From Io17-Chloro-G2 sp965226915 (GTDB lineage: Bacteria > Chloroflexota > Dehalococcoidia > Lucifugimonadales > UBA3495): a stretch of DNA of 64,000 nucleotides. Every line of letters begins with the position of its first letter. Within the stretch, counting starts at the first letter, position 1. Position numbers and translations under genes: made by a program. The notes under the pieces are model-generated. The model saw nothing but the letters and a program-made list of their open reading frames with translations. It ran no database searches and had not been told where the DNA came from. The stretch is from the NCBI GenBank assembly GCA_965226915.1, contig CBDDEJ010000009.1, positions 682,001-746,000 on the forward strand, in the 5' to 3' direction. Shown one piece after another: positions 18,256-27,664 of this stretch.

Positions 18256-18267
18256 ACGATATATCGT
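18256..18267. promoter_or_regulatory. Palindrome ACGATATATCGT upstream of PAC2 gene
   Basis: A perfect 12-bp palindrome in the short AT-rich region between the divergent nuclease and PAC2 genes, 70 bp before the PAC2 start. It could be an operator; no regulator is encoded next to it. Confidence 0.4.
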
Positions 18268-18336
18268 GTTTGGGGACATGGGTTCCCCGGTTTTTGCCGG
18301 TTTTCGATTGTGGGTGAGAGGTAGGAGTAGAGGTCC

Positions 18337-19272
18337 ATGGCTGACGAATCAATCAATTTTGACAGTAGGCCCGAAGCTCAGTACATGATAGCCGGTTGGC
18401 GGCGACAGTGGTCCAACGGAGGGGCGATCTCGGGGCGGCTGCCTCGTTATCTTATTGAGAAACTGGGCGGCAAGCGCGTAGCTGCGATGGGTTCGGATGT
18501 GTCGAATCTGTGTTATCCGTTTCAGGTGGCAGGCACCCATGATTCCTTCCGGCCGGTGGCCGCTTACCAAGATGGTCTGCCCACCGATCCGTTGCACCGC
18601 GAAAATTATTTTTACGATGTGGGAAACGGCCTGATCATTTTTCTGGGAGAGGAACCTTGGTCCCGCATTGACCTCTACGGAGAGGCTTTTTTCCATGCCG
18701 TTAAAGAATTTGGCATAAAGCAGACCGTGGCCGTGGAAGGAGTCAACGGCCCTGTCCCTCCGGAGCTGGAAAGGCGGGTGACCTGTGTATACAGCAAAGC
18801 TGAGATGAAACAAGAACTGGAGAAGTATGGGCTCCAATTCTCCAGCTACGGCAGCGAAAGCAGGCGCGGGCCCACCATCGCTATGGCCTTGGTGACGCTG
18901 GCTCATTTCCACTACCCGGACGTTGAAATGGTTCGTTTGGGTTCCATGGCGCCCATGTATCCTTTTCTTGCTTCCAACAATGAGCCGCTGGGTATCACCC
19001 GGGACCACCGGTCCTTTTACGACATCATGCGGCGCGTCAAATCAATGTTCAAACTGGAAATAGACCTTTCGGAGCTGGAAACCTTGGGGTTGGCCGAATC
19101 CCGAGACCTGCAGGAGAAGCTTGAGCGGATAAGCTCTTCGAATCCCGAAGCTAAAGAGGTCATCGACCGGGTCAGGGCGGATTACCAATATACACCCTTT
19201 GAAGAGGTCGTTGAGTTGGATCCTGCCCTGGACAAAACCCTGGAAGATATCCTTCGCAACAGTCAAGAATAA
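18337..19272 (+). CDS. PAC2-family protein
   Basis: A 311-residue member of the PAC2 family, related to proteasome-assembly chaperones and archaeal ATP-grasp-associated proteins. Visible features are PRYLIEKLGGKRVA near residue 35, YDVGNGLIIFLGEEPW near residue 90, the GVNGPVP turn, and a C-terminal half ending RVRADYQYTPFEEVVELDP. GAGG lies upstream of the ATG. The precise role in bacteria is not established. It is followed in the same direction by the Memo-like gene. Confidence 0.82.
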   Translation: MADESINFDSRPEAQYMIAGWRRQWSNGGAISGRLPRYLIEKLGGKRVAAMGSDVSNLCYPFQVAGTHDSFRPVAAYQDGLPTDPLHRENYFYDVGNGLIIFLGEEPWSRIDLYGEAFFHAVKEFGIKQTVAVEGVNGPVPPELERRVTCVYSKAEMKQELEKYGLQFSSYGSESRRGPTIAMALVTLAHFHYPDVEMVRLGSMAPMYPFLASNNEPLGITRDHRSFYDIMRRVKSMFKLEIDLSELETLGLAESRDLQEKLERISSSNPEAKEVIDRVRADYQYTPFEEVVELDPALDKTLEDILRNSQE

Positions 19273-19409
19273 CGACCTCTGCGCCCTGGTCCCGGCGATG
19301 GGACTCCTTTGGTAGTTCGTGAAAGCGTTGGCCCTGGGGAATCCAGGGCCTTCGTGATTCCAGGTCGAGAGGTTTGATCCGGCCATTTTTATGATGATTC
19401 GAGGAGCCC

Positions 19410-20639
19410 ATGCCGGACGACTTTCCAAAACTAAGACCCTTGAATGTGCAATGGACCGAATGGGAAGGCCGGCCGATGATCTCACTCCAAGACCCTTTGC
19501 GATTGGGTGGCGGAGGCATTTTGGTTCCCCAAGCCATGGCGCCGCTTTTGGCCTTGTGCGACGGCGCCAGGAGCTTGGATGAACTGCGCGCCGGATTCTT
19601 ATTGCGCACCGGGGTTAGCCTGAGCCCTGGCCAGGTGGAACGGATGATCCAAGCCCTGGACGAAGCCTGCATGTTGGACAACCAGCGCTTCAACCAGGTC
19701 ATGGCCCAAGCAATGGAGGTATACCGCTCCGCTCCATACCGTCCACCGGCGTTGGCGGGCGGAGGCTATCCACAAGACCCCGGCCAATTGCGCGACGCCA
19801 TGGACGATTACTGCCGCCGTGCCGGGATCAGTGACAGCCCCGAGTTTGCATCGTCCGGGAGCCGGGTCGTTGGACTTATAAGCCCCCACATCGATTATCA
19901 TCGGGGATGGCGCACCTACGCTCAAACTTGGGGACCTATGACCCGGGCGGTGGAAGAGGCCGAATTGGTCATCATGCTAGGCACGGATCATTCGGGATAT
20001 CCCGGCAGCATCAACCTCACCAGGCAAAGTTATGGAACGCCCTGGGGCCGATTACCCACCGACTCGGCCTTGGTTGACCAGTTGGCGGAAATCCTGGGTG
20101 AAGACCAAGCATTCTCGCAAGAATCCCACCACCTAGGTGAACATTCCATAGAGTTGGCGGCTGTATGGCTGCATTACGTCATCGGCGGCAGGACCAAGAC
20201 AGTATTACCGGTGCTTTGCGGCGGGCCCGAGCCGTTCTTGGAGACCGCAAACCAGGAAGCCGGGAGCGCTTGGCAAGTGGTGGACCTTTTGAGGGAGGTC
20301 GCGGCCTCTAGACCAACCTTGGTTGTCGCCGCCGCCGACATCAGCCACGTGGGACCCACTTTCGGAGATTCGGCGCCGTTCGACGAGGAAGGTAAGGCTA
20401 GAGTGCGCGCTTCCGACCACGAATGGCTGGAAGCGGCCTGCTCCGGCGGCAGCGAAAACCTGCGAGATTACATGCTCAAGCGGGGAGACCCCACGCGCAT
20501 CTGCGGCGCCGCGCCTATATATCTGATGGCCGCCATTTTGGGGGAGGCAACGGGGAGGGTGATCCATTACGATCAGTGCCCTGCCGATGATACCTTTGGA
20601 TCCCTCGTGTCCATCGCTGGAGCAGTGTACAGCCGGTGA
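19410..20639 (+). CDS. Memo-like protein (AmmeMemoRadiSam system protein B family)
   Basis: A 409-residue protein. Residues 1-100 form a small helical PqqD-like domain (LDELRAGFLLRTGVSLSPGQVERMI). Residues about 110-409 are the Memo domain: GLISPHIDYHRGW, VIMLGTDHSGYPGSI, the HHLGEHSIELAAVWLHY motif, TLVVAAADISHVGPTFGD and the ending SLVSIAGAVYSR. The His and Asp residues resemble the non-haem iron dioxygenase-like site of Memo. GAGGAG is next to the start. The usual partners (AMMECR1 and the radical SAM enzyme) are not in this window. Confidence 0.9.
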   Translation: MPDDFPKLRPLNVQWTEWEGRPMISLQDPLRLGGGGILVPQAMAPLLALCDGARSLDELRAGFLLRTGVSLSPGQVERMIQALDEACMLDNQRFNQVMAQAMEVYRSAPYRPPALAGGGYPQDPGQLRDAMDDYCRRAGISDSPEFASSGSRVVGLISPHIDYHRGWRTYAQTWGPMTRAVEEAELVIMLGTDHSGYPGSINLTRQSYGTPWGRLPTDSALVDQLAEILGEDQAFSQESHHLGEHSIELAAVWLHYVIGGRTKTVLPVLCGGPEPFLETANQEAGSAWQVVDLLREVAASRPTLVVAAADISHVGPTFGDSAPFDEEGKARVRASDHEWLEAACSGGSENLRDYMLKRGDPTRICGAAPIYLMAAILGEATGRVIHYDQCPADDTFGSLVSIAGAVYSR

Positions 20640-20689
20640 GTGTGGTCCCAAACCACGGTTGCTGGAAGCCAAGTTGCGAGGGATTTTAA

Positions 20690-21700
20690 TCAGAGCTTGG
20701 TTAGCTTGGTAAACCGGCCCCCGATGAGCCATTCGGCCACGTAGATGTTTCCGGCACCATCCACGGCCATGCCATGCGGGCTGTTGAATTTTCCGGGCGC
20801 CAACAGATTGCTTGCCACGACCTCTCCGGAATTATTCTTATTATTGGGCCAGCCTTCGACCCCGCACACGGCCTCATTCTCGCCCAGGTAGCAGACCAGT
20901 TCGTCATTTATGTCCAATACGGCCAGCCGGGCCCGAAGCTCTGCGACCACCATCTGGTCACCGTGGGTTACAAACCCGCTGGGGCTGGACAAAAAATCAG
21001 CGCCGAACACCCTTTGGAAACGCCCATCCAAGCCATAGACCTGAACCCGGTGATTCGTCCGGTCAGCAATGTACAACTCCGGGACGTCTCGGCGGCGGTC
21101 GATGAAAATCCCATGGGGGCAATTGAACCGGCCGGCTGTCCCTTCTTCTCCATTGATGCTGGCGATGTAGCGGCCTGACTTGTCATAACGGTGGACGTAG
21201 CTTTCGCCGTAGCCATCGGCCACCCAAACGTCGCCAGAGCCCCCGAAGCGCTCCTCATCCACCGCAACCAACGTTGGCGAATAGTTGCCGTCCCGATAGA
21301 CACTGGCGCCGGGTTTGTCGAGAGTGGTTATGATCTGGCCGTCCAGTGTGGTTTTTAAAACCTTTCCCGAGAACGGCCCGGTTGAGGGTGGATAGTCGTA
21401 ACCCAACTGCGGCTGGCGTTTGCGTCCATTGTCCGCAATCCACAGAAACTCGGCGCCGCCCTCGTTCACAAGGGTAATGCCGTGGGCGTCGGCGACGGGA
21501 AGACGCCAGCTGGCGCGAAGTTTGCCATCGCTGTCCAGAACCAGCATGGTGGGATCGCCCGGGTGGAAGGTGACTACGTCTCCGGCAGCCGTGACCGCGA
21601 CGCCGTGGTGAGCCCAACCCGTATGCTGTGCTTTGTCCGATGGGACATCAGCCCAATCGGCGTCCCACCGGTAATTGTTGGGGCCTTGTCCTATGTCCAT
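20690..21700 (-). CDS. NHL-repeat beta-propeller protein
   Basis: About 336 residues with repeated beta-propeller blades: AHHGVAVTAAGDVVTF, DAHGITLVNEGGAEFLWIADNG, GDVWVADGYGESYVHRYDKSGRY, FNCPHGIFIDRRRDVPELYIADRTNHRVQVYGLDGRFQRVFG, and a last blade SPHGMAVDGAGNIYVAEW. NHL propellers bind ligands or act as lactonase/lyase-like enzymes; the activity here is unknown. No signal peptide is visible. I chose the internal Met (MDIGQG) at 21700 since the preceding residues are basic and unlike the family. Confidence 0.85.
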   Translation of the reverse strand: MDIGQGPNNYRWDADWADVPSDKAQHTGWAHHGVAVTAAGDVVTFHPGDPTMLVLDSDGKLRASWRLPVADAHGITLVNEGGAEFLWIADNGRKRQPQLGYDYPPSTGPFSGKVLKTTLDGQIITTLDKPGASVYRDGNYSPTLVAVDEERFGGSGDVWVADGYGESYVHRYDKSGRYIASINGEEGTAGRFNCPHGIFIDRRRDVPELYIADRTNHRVQVYGLDGRFQRVFGADFLSSPSGFVTHGDQMVVAELRARLAVLDINDELVCYLGENEAVCGVEGWPNNKNNSGEVVASNLLAPGKFNSPHGMAVDGAGNIYVAEWLIGGRFTKLTKL

Positions 21701-21767
21701 GGCTAAATTGGCCTTTCCGGCGGGGCGCCGTACTCTCAAATTTCTGAGAAGGCTGTTGATTAGTGGG

Positions 21768-22208
21768 TCAGGCGCCCTTGGTTCGTATCTCGCTGAAAAT
21801 TCCCAACAACGTTGATACGGCGATGCCGCCTATTGGGGCGCCGTAGTGTATTGCATTGACGATGGTGTACCGGCGGCCCAGGTACGTCTCGTCTGCTATT
21901 TGACCATACATCAATCCCAGATAGGTCCCAACGATAGCTCCAGCCAGCACCAAAATCACCGTACCAGCGACGAACGGCCATCGTACATTGAAGTTGGCCC
22001 AGCCTGCGTAGGCGCCCAACCCGGCGCCAACCCCGATTGATACAAGATAGATGTTGCGGTGGACTTCCGGATGCCAGGCATAGCCGATCAGTTGGTTGAA
22101 GTTCAGGGCCATCCACCCGCCAAAGATACCCAGCATGACCCCAACCAAGAATCCGACCAAGGTTCGTCCCACGGGGACCACCACAGTGTAGATACCGCCG
22201 TCAATCAT
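21768..22208 (-). CDS. Small four-helix membrane protein, unknown
   Basis: A 146-residue protein with four clear membrane helices (TLVGFLVGVMLGIFGGWMAL, NIYLVSIGVGAGLGAYAGWA, FVAGTVILVLAGAIVGTYLGL, APIGGIAVSTLLGIF), Gly-rich as in small transporters or channels. I do not recognise a named family. Confidence 0.75.
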   Translation of the reverse strand: MIDGGIYTVVVPVGRTLVGFLVGVMLGIFGGWMALNFNQLIGYAWHPEVHRNIYLVSIGVGAGLGAYAGWANFNVRWPFVAGTVILVLAGAIVGTYLGLMYGQIADETYLGRRYTIVNAIHYGAPIGGIAVSTLLGIFSEIRTKGA

Positions 22209-22248
22209 TTAGCGGCCAAACCCATAAGCAATTAGACGCCTCTTGTGT

Positions 22249-22277
22249 CGCGATACCGTGATATGCCTAATATCGCG
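22249..22277. promoter_or_regulatory. Inverted repeat CGCGATA...TATCGCG
   Basis: Perfect 7-bp arms separated by 15 bp, 40 bp upstream of the membrane-protein gene. The core CGATA/TATCG resembles the palindrome at 18256-18267, so both may be sites for one regulator. Confidence 0.4.
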
Positions 22278-22324
22278 TATAAGGATTATAACGTATCCGC
22301 TGCGGGTGGTGCAGGGAAAATTTT

Positions 22325-22350
22325 AGACCCCGCCAATTTCGGCGGGGTCT
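22325..22350 (-). terminator. Terminator of peptide ABC cassette 1
   Basis: Perfect 10-bp arms AGACCCCGCC and GGCGGGGTCT with a 6-nt loop, 44 bp after the last permease gene. Confidence 0.8.
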
Positions 22351-22393
22351 ATTGCAAGGTCTGGTAACTCATTCCCTGGATTGGGCATGGGAT

Positions 22394-23398
22394 TTAGTAG
22401 GAGATACCCGCCTCCTTGGCCTCTTTGGTCGCCTTCAGCCAGCGCCAGCGTTGCAGGGGGTCGCTTACGGCCCGTAGCCAGACACCGAATAGGTTGAACG
22501 ATAGGGCGGTTAGGAAGATGGCCGTGCCGGGCACAACCACTATCCACCAGGCAGAAGTGATGTAACTTCGCCCCGACGCCAACATCAATCCCCAGGACGA
22601 ATCCGGCGGTTGTATGCCAAAGCCCAAGAAGCTAAGGGCCGACTCGGTCAGGATGTTTCTGGGTACTTCCAGGGCCGCTATGGTCATCAGGGGAGTTATC
22701 AGGTTGGGCATGATGTGGCGGCTTATCACCCGCTGGTCGGTGCAACCGATGGCCCGGGCCGATTCGATGAAGGTTTGCTCCCGCAGCGACATGACCACGC
22801 CGCGGGTAACCCGGCAGTAGAGCATCCACCGCGCTACGGCAAAGACGATGATTATGTTTGTGAAGCTGGGTCCCAGGATATACAACACCATCAAGGCAAG
22901 GAATAGCAGCGGAACGGACATGAATATGTCCACGGCCCGCATGATGACGTCGTCCACGACTCCGCGATAGTATCCGGCGAGGAGACCGAGGAAAATGCCG
23001 ATGGAGCCGGAAACCACCACCCCCAGTACCCCCACGGTGAGGGAGATACGGCCGCCATATATCAGCCGGGTGACCAAGTCCCTGCCCAAGTGGTCTGTAC
23101 CCAGCAGGTATAATCGGTTTTCGGTGGTCTGGCCGGTTCTGGTCTGTTCAGCGGTGGGGTTTTTGATGATTGCCTCGCCCACCGACAGCGGCGCCAGGTG
23201 GCGCAAGGGGATTTGCTGCTCCAACGGATCATCGGGCGACACCAAGGGGGCAAAGATGACGGCCAGGAATATGACGACGATAAACACTCCCGACACCAGT
23301 GTCACCGGGTCGTTTAAAAACGCCTGAAGGAGCGGTTTGTTCCAAATGGCCACCAAGGCATTGGGTTTCCGGTCTAATGTTGTCGCCGTGTCTTGCAT
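22394..23398 (-). CDS. Oligopeptide-type ABC permease (DppC/OppC)
   Basis: A 334-residue inner-membrane permease. It has the N-terminal helix with the OppC lead (VIFLAVIFAPLVSPDDP), LLGTDHLGRDLVTRLIYGGRISLTVG, and the ATPase-contacting loop ESARAIGCTDQRVISRHIMPN near residue 210, followed by ALSFLGFGIQPPDSSWGLML. It pairs with the DppB-type gene upstream and the binding-protein gene before that. No ATPase genes are in the cassette, so they must be shared or lie elsewhere. Confidence 0.94.
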   Translation of the reverse strand: MQDTATTLDRKPNALVAIWNKPLLQAFLNDPVTLVSGVFIVVIFLAVIFAPLVSPDDPLEQQIPLRHLAPLSVGEAIIKNPTAEQTRTGQTTENRLYLLGTDHLGRDLVTRLIYGGRISLTVGVLGVVVSGSIGIFLGLLAGYYRGVVDDVIMRAVDIFMSVPLLFLALMVLYILGPSFTNIIIVFAVARWMLYCRVTRGVVMSLREQTFIESARAIGCTDQRVISRHIMPNLITPLMTIAALEVPRNILTESALSFLGFGIQPPDSSWGLMLASGRSYITSAWWIVVVPGTAIFLTALSFNLFGVWLRAVSDPLQRWRWLKATKEAKEAGISY

Positions 23399-23492
23399 GA
23401 TGGTGGTATGACCTCACGCTTCCTTAACGAGTGATTTTCGGGAGACATTTCCTGGGCCTTAGATCTGACGCGAGATAGGTATCTGAACCAGT

Positions 23493-24422
23493 TTATTTAT
23501 AAGCGATGCGTGGGTCCAGCCAAGTATAGGCTAGATCTATGATTAGGTTGATAGACATCACCATCAGAGCGACTACAAACACGGTGGCGGTGATCAATGG
23601 CAAGTCCCTGGCGTTGATGGCGTCAATGAGCAATTTACCCAATCCGGGCCATTGGTAAATAGTTTCCACAATGGTGGCGCCGTTCATGAATCCGGCCAGT
23701 TCATCCCCCATCAGGGTGACTATGGAGATGGAAGCGTTTTTCAAGACATGGCGGTAGAGAACGACATTCTCTGAAAGGCCTTTGGCCCTGGCGGTGGCCA
23801 CATACTGCTTGCTCATTTCGTCGATCATGGTCGCCCTGGTTATCTGGGCGTTGCGGCCCAAGACCCGGGGTGAAAGGGCTATTGCTGGTAGGATGATGAA
23901 TTTCCAGCCTCCTGGACCTAGACCGGCAAACCCGGACGTTGGCACCAGGCCGAATTGAAGGGCGACGATCAAGATGAGCATCAAGGCGAGCCAGAAATCC
24001 GGAATGGAAATCACTGCGAAGGAAAGGATGTTGACCACGCGGTCCATTATGCCGCGGGGACGACGGGCCGCCAACATACCGATAGGGATGCCCGTCATAC
24101 CAATCGACCAAGCTACAACAGCTAATGCCGCCGTGTTTGGGAAGCGGTCTAGCACCAAATCCCGGGCGGGCAAGTTATAGCGCAGCGACCGGTCGAAGTC
24201 TCCCGTCGCAAAGTTGGCAAAGTACTCCGCCAGCCTAACGTAGGTAGGCCGGTCGTACCCGAATTTGACCCGCAGTGCTTCGGCAGCTTCTTCGGTGGCG
24301 TCATCACTCAAAAGAAGCTCTATCGGGTCGCCCAGGATATTTGTGGCGAAGAAGAGCAAGGCCATTAGGCCGAATACAATGAAAACCGAGTGGCCAACCC
24401 GCCGAAACATGTAGTTACGCAC
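23493..24422 (-). CDS. Oligopeptide-type ABC permease (DppB/OppB)
   Basis: A 309-residue permease starting MRNYMFRRVGHSVFIVFGLMALLFF with the DppB layout of six membrane helices. The EAA loop reads QYVATARAKGLSENVVLYRHVLKNA near residue 200, followed by VETIYQWPGLGKLLIDAINARDLPLI and the end LAYTWLDPRIAYK, all diagnostic. It is the partner of the DppC gene 94 bp downstream. Confidence 0.94.
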   Translation of the reverse strand: MRNYMFRRVGHSVFIVFGLMALLFFATNILGDPIELLLSDDATEEAAEALRVKFGYDRPTYVRLAEYFANFATGDFDRSLRYNLPARDLVLDRFPNTAALAVVAWSIGMTGIPIGMLAARRPRGIMDRVVNILSFAVISIPDFWLALMLILIVALQFGLVPTSGFAGLGPGGWKFIILPAIALSPRVLGRNAQITRATMIDEMSKQYVATARAKGLSENVVLYRHVLKNASISIVTLMGDELAGFMNGATIVETIYQWPGLGKLLIDAINARDLPLITATVFVVALMVMSINLIIDLAYTWLDPRIAYK

Positions 24423-24623
24423 GACGGCCCCTCATATGCGCAAGCCAAAGCGCCGTCACATCTGCCCGGCGTACGAAGAACGGGCTACATGTCCCTGGGA
24501 CGGCGTTATTCAACTGTGAGGTCTGCTTAATTCGCATTGATCTTTGGCCTGGACTGTCTGATGGCGTGAATATCGAAGCGCGCCATCACTGTCAACCTGT
24601 GAGTTGCCCTGTTGTACATGAAC

Positions 24624-24650
24624 CGTGCCCCGAGAAAATCCCGGGGCACG
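24624..24650 (-). terminator. Hairpin after binding-protein gene of cassette 1
   Basis: Perfect 9-bp arms CGTGCCCCG and CGGGGCACG with a 9-nt loop between the binding-protein gene and the permease genes. It would lower permease expression relative to the binding protein, a common arrangement. Confidence 0.7.
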
Positions 24651-24691
24651 ATTTGCTATTTACCCCCAATTGGTCCGATCAATCTGATGGG

Positions 24692-26455
24692 CTACTTGAA
24701 CCGCATGGTGTTTACTCTCAGCCTAGGTGCGTAGTATGGCTCCCACTCTAGGTCGGCGGCCATCCCATACACTACCACAGTCTGGAGAACAGGGACGAAG
24801 TGGAAGTGATCGTGGACGTGATTAGCGATTTCGATCATCCTCTCAGTCCGCAACGGACCGGTGTCGGTCGCGTTGGCAATCTCGATCATGTTCTCCAGCT
24901 CTTCCTCGCATACTCCGCTGCTGCGGCTGAAACAACTGTTCCGCAGGATTCCCTGGCGAGAGAAGTCCAGCGACTCGGTGGAGGTCGCGGACTCGGTGAT
25001 TTGCATTGATGCAAATCCAGGTCCTCCAGGACCCAAAGCCCGGCATTTTTCTTCCAGCGTGTCTCCGGGCGCGTCGGCGAAGTCCTGGCGGGTGCGCTGG
25101 TGGCCGCAGTTTTGCCGGCTGAGGCCTGAGCGCACCGCCGACTCCACCACGTTCTGCCGGGCGTTTATGCCCACCTCCTGCCAATAGGCAACGGCGGCTT
25201 CGGCCCATTCCACGTCTTTGGGAACCCTCTGGGAGCGCATGTTCACGACTATTTCGTTGGCAGGGTCGTAGTTGGCCTCGGCTAACAATTGCCGGGCACG
25301 TTCCGGGTCGTAGCCATACGGAGCCGAATTCTCGGGGGTGATGCCTACAGTTCCCGGTTGGGCGATGTTTCCGTAGCATTGAAGCAGGTTGTCGTATAGC
25401 TGCTTCATCAACGTTTCACAGTCAATGGCCAGGTTCATGGCTTCACGGACCTTTGCCTTACTCATCTCTGGGTGGTGCATGGTGTCCATGGGCCAGATCC
25501 ATATCTCGTTGTTGGTGGCGACCTTGAACTGGGGAACGCGATCCCGGTCATCCAGTGATATCTCAGCCAGGTCGGCCTCTCCAGCTTCGATCACAGCGGC
25601 TCGAACCAGAGGCTCGTTCCTCCAGATCTGGAAAACATGCTGGATGGCCGGGGCCTGTGAATCGAAGGAGCTGTTGGGTTTGTAATCCGCGAATGCTTCC
25701 AACTCCACTTCGATCCCGGACCTCCACTCTACTATCTTGTAGGGCCCCAGTCCGACGGTTGTTCTTTCGATGTCATCCTCAGAGGCCTGCTTGAACCAGG
25801 CCACATCTTGGAACTTGGTGAAGATGGTGGTCCGGGGAAGGATTGGGCACGGCTTGCCGCACACAACGCCCAGCGTGTATTCATCCACCACTTCGCCGCT
25901 TATGACGCCGTGGAAGCTAAAGTCGTTGCTGTTGGAGTGGCCGCTGGTCTCTTCGTCGCCGAAGAAATCGATCCAAAAGGCGGCTTGGGTGGCGTTCCAC
26001 GGGGCTCCGTTGTGGAAAGTCACTCCCTCGCGAAGTTTGAATTGCCACCGGTTGGGCTCAAGCTGTTCCCAGCTTTCAATGGTGCTAAGAGGCACCACCT
26101 CAAAGGTGTTGTTGTCTATCCACGTCAGGGGGTCGCTGGCGATATCATCGCACACCGTGTTTTGGGCGTTTCCTCCGCAACTGGCGCTGGCGGCGCCCAA
26201 AGTGGTGGGTTCTTCGTTTGAGACAAAGATCAGGGTGTCCCTGGCGCTAACCACCGCTTCCGAAACCGGCGTTGGGGTGTCACCCACTACGGGGACCGCA
26301 GTCGCGGCAATCCCAGTGGGTTGGACGACCGTCGTCGGGGCTATGGACGCTGTAGTGGGCTCTGCGGAGCCGCCGCAGGCGACGATCAGAACCGTGGTCA
26401 GGGCCACCAGACCCATAAACCAGGCGTGCAAATTGATTCCTGGAGAACCCTTCAT
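24692..26455 (-). CDS. Peptide/nickel-type ABC substrate-binding lipoprotein (SBP family 5)
   Basis: A 587-residue extracellular binding protein. The lipobox TTVLIVACGG near residue 28 is followed by a Thr/Pro-rich linker. Family-5 features are WQFKLREGVTFHNGAPWNATQAAFWIDF near residue 140, TVGLGPYKIVEW near 235, and KVREAMNLAIDCETLMKQLYDN with YGYDPERARQLLAEANYDP in the second half. It feeds the DppB/DppC permeases encoded downstream. The ligand cannot be told from sequence. Confidence 0.93.
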   Translation of the reverse strand: MKGSPGINLHAWFMGLVALTTVLIVACGGSAEPTTASIAPTTVVQPTGIAATAVPVVGDTPTPVSEAVVSARDTLIFVSNEEPTTLGAASASCGGNAQNTVCDDIASDPLTWIDNNTFEVVPLSTIESWEQLEPNRWQFKLREGVTFHNGAPWNATQAAFWIDFFGDEETSGHSNSNDFSFHGVISGEVVDEYTLGVVCGKPCPILPRTTIFTKFQDVAWFKQASEDDIERTTVGLGPYKIVEWRSGIEVELEAFADYKPNSSFDSQAPAIQHVFQIWRNEPLVRAAVIEAGEADLAEISLDDRDRVPQFKVATNNEIWIWPMDTMHHPEMSKAKVREAMNLAIDCETLMKQLYDNLLQCYGNIAQPGTVGITPENSAPYGYDPERARQLLAEANYDPANEIVVNMRSQRVPKDVEWAEAAVAYWQEVGINARQNVVESAVRSGLSRQNCGHQRTRQDFADAPGDTLEEKCRALGPGGPGFASMQITESATSTESLDFSRQGILRNSCFSRSSGVCEEELENMIEIANATDTGPLRTERMIEIANHVHDHFHFVPVLQTVVVYGMAADLEWEPYYAPRLRVNTMRFK

Positions 26456-26712
26456 TCTGTTTGCCCCCCTGACATTTGATTCCAGATTTGGAGAACCATT
26501 ACTGGCTCAGGTTAACGACATTACATTAGTCCATATTTCGTGTCAAGCAGACCCAATTACCTGGCAAGACCCGTTATAAAGCGGTAGAAGCCTGGAAAGA
26601 TCAATTGTGATCCTGAGTGTGATCCTGAGTGTGATCCTGAAGGAACCCAAACCTCTTCGGCCTCACAATCCAGTGATGCGAAATAAATCACGTCGCGGAT
26701 TTGTTTAGAGAT

Positions 26713-27288
26713 TCAGGCCGGCCTGCCCCAGGTTTCCGACAATGCCAGCCCGGCGGTGCTGCTGAGGCGAACCCCTCGTTGCTCGGGGAAGGGGTGCCCT
26801 TGGGCTACCTCTCCATTGAAGGTCAACTGAGCCCGCCGGGCCGGAACGAAAACGGCATGCCAGCCTAAAGGACGGTCCGGCGAACTGCCGGGCGGGACCG
26901 CGATGGTGAATGGTTCGCCGAAGTCGTACCAGGTAAGTTCGATGGAGTCTTCCTCGGATTCTATTGATTCAGTCCAAAAGAAACTGGCGTCTCCAGTGCG
27001 GTCAAAGGCGGCGGTGATGACGGGGATCGACGGGTCCTTCATTTCCGCGTTGCCTATTATATCGTCTTGCAGCCATCGGGCCACGGCTATGTTGTCGGAA
27101 TAGATTTTGATTCCGTTATCCGTTACGTCGCTAGTCAAGAACAGCACGTGGCCGGCGCCCCCCGGCGAAAGTAGTATGCGCCAGTGGGCGGCTCGGGTGG
27201 TCATCGGCCCGTCTTGTTCCACGTGAAGGCGCATGTAATTGTTCTCTCCGGTGAGCAGCACGATATCGGTATTGGTTGGGCTAACCAT
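26713..27288 (-). CDS. Conserved-looking soluble protein, unknown
   Basis: A 191-residue soluble protein with a very good ribosome site (AAGGAGGGG before ATG). The sequence is rich in beta strands (HWRILLSPGGAGHVLFLTSD, SIELTWYDFGEPFTIAVPPGS, WHAVFVPARRAQLTFNGEVAQG). No domain is recognised and no catalytic motif stands out. It lies alone between the binding-protein gene and a divergent ThuA gene. Confidence 0.75.
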   Translation of the reverse strand: MVSPTNTDIVLLTGENNYMRLHVEQDGPMTTRAAHWRILLSPGGAGHVLFLTSDVTDNGIKIYSDNIAVARWLQDDIIGNAEMKDPSIPVITAAFDRTGDASFFWTESIESEEDSIELTWYDFGEPFTIAVPPGSSPDRPLGWHAVFVPARRAQLTFNGEVAQGHPFPEQRGVRLSSTAGLALSETWGRPA

Positions 27289-27664
27289 AATCCCCTCCTT
27301 AATAAAAGGAATCTCGTATCATAAAAATCATTGCCTGTCCCGGACGGTTCACCAACATACCTCAGCCGCGTCTGCCAACATTTCTAGCACGGCGTAGGGG
27401 GGGCAACCGCTTGTGAGGACCCATGGCCGCCAGCGGGTATTCTACCAACTTCATCCCGTTGCCTGCGAACATCAATGGCTCGCCGGTCCCTCTTGACCGT
27501 GGTTGTCTCCTGATGCTTTATTTGCCCCAGGCTGTTAACATCCAAGTGCGCCTCAGGCTGAAGGTCGCGGCTATGCTATCAAAGGCCGTCATCGATGCCG
27601 GTGTACATAAATGTCAGTCGGCGCGCAAAGCGATCAAACATTCGACTGGGAGGGATAGATCCAA
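27289..27664. other. Intergenic region between divergent genes
   Basis: About 375 bp. An 81-codon frame at 27423-27668 lacks a ribosome site and family resemblance and is left out. The region should contain the promoters of both flanking genes. Confidence 0.5.

Noticed and set aside
19410..20639. Complete AmmeMemoRadiSam system
   Set aside because: Only the Memo-like component is present; no AMMECR1 or radical SAM gene is in the window.
26607..26641. Short 12-bp repeat (GTGATCCTGAGT, about three copies)
   Set aside because: Too short and isolated, in an intergenic region, to assign a function.
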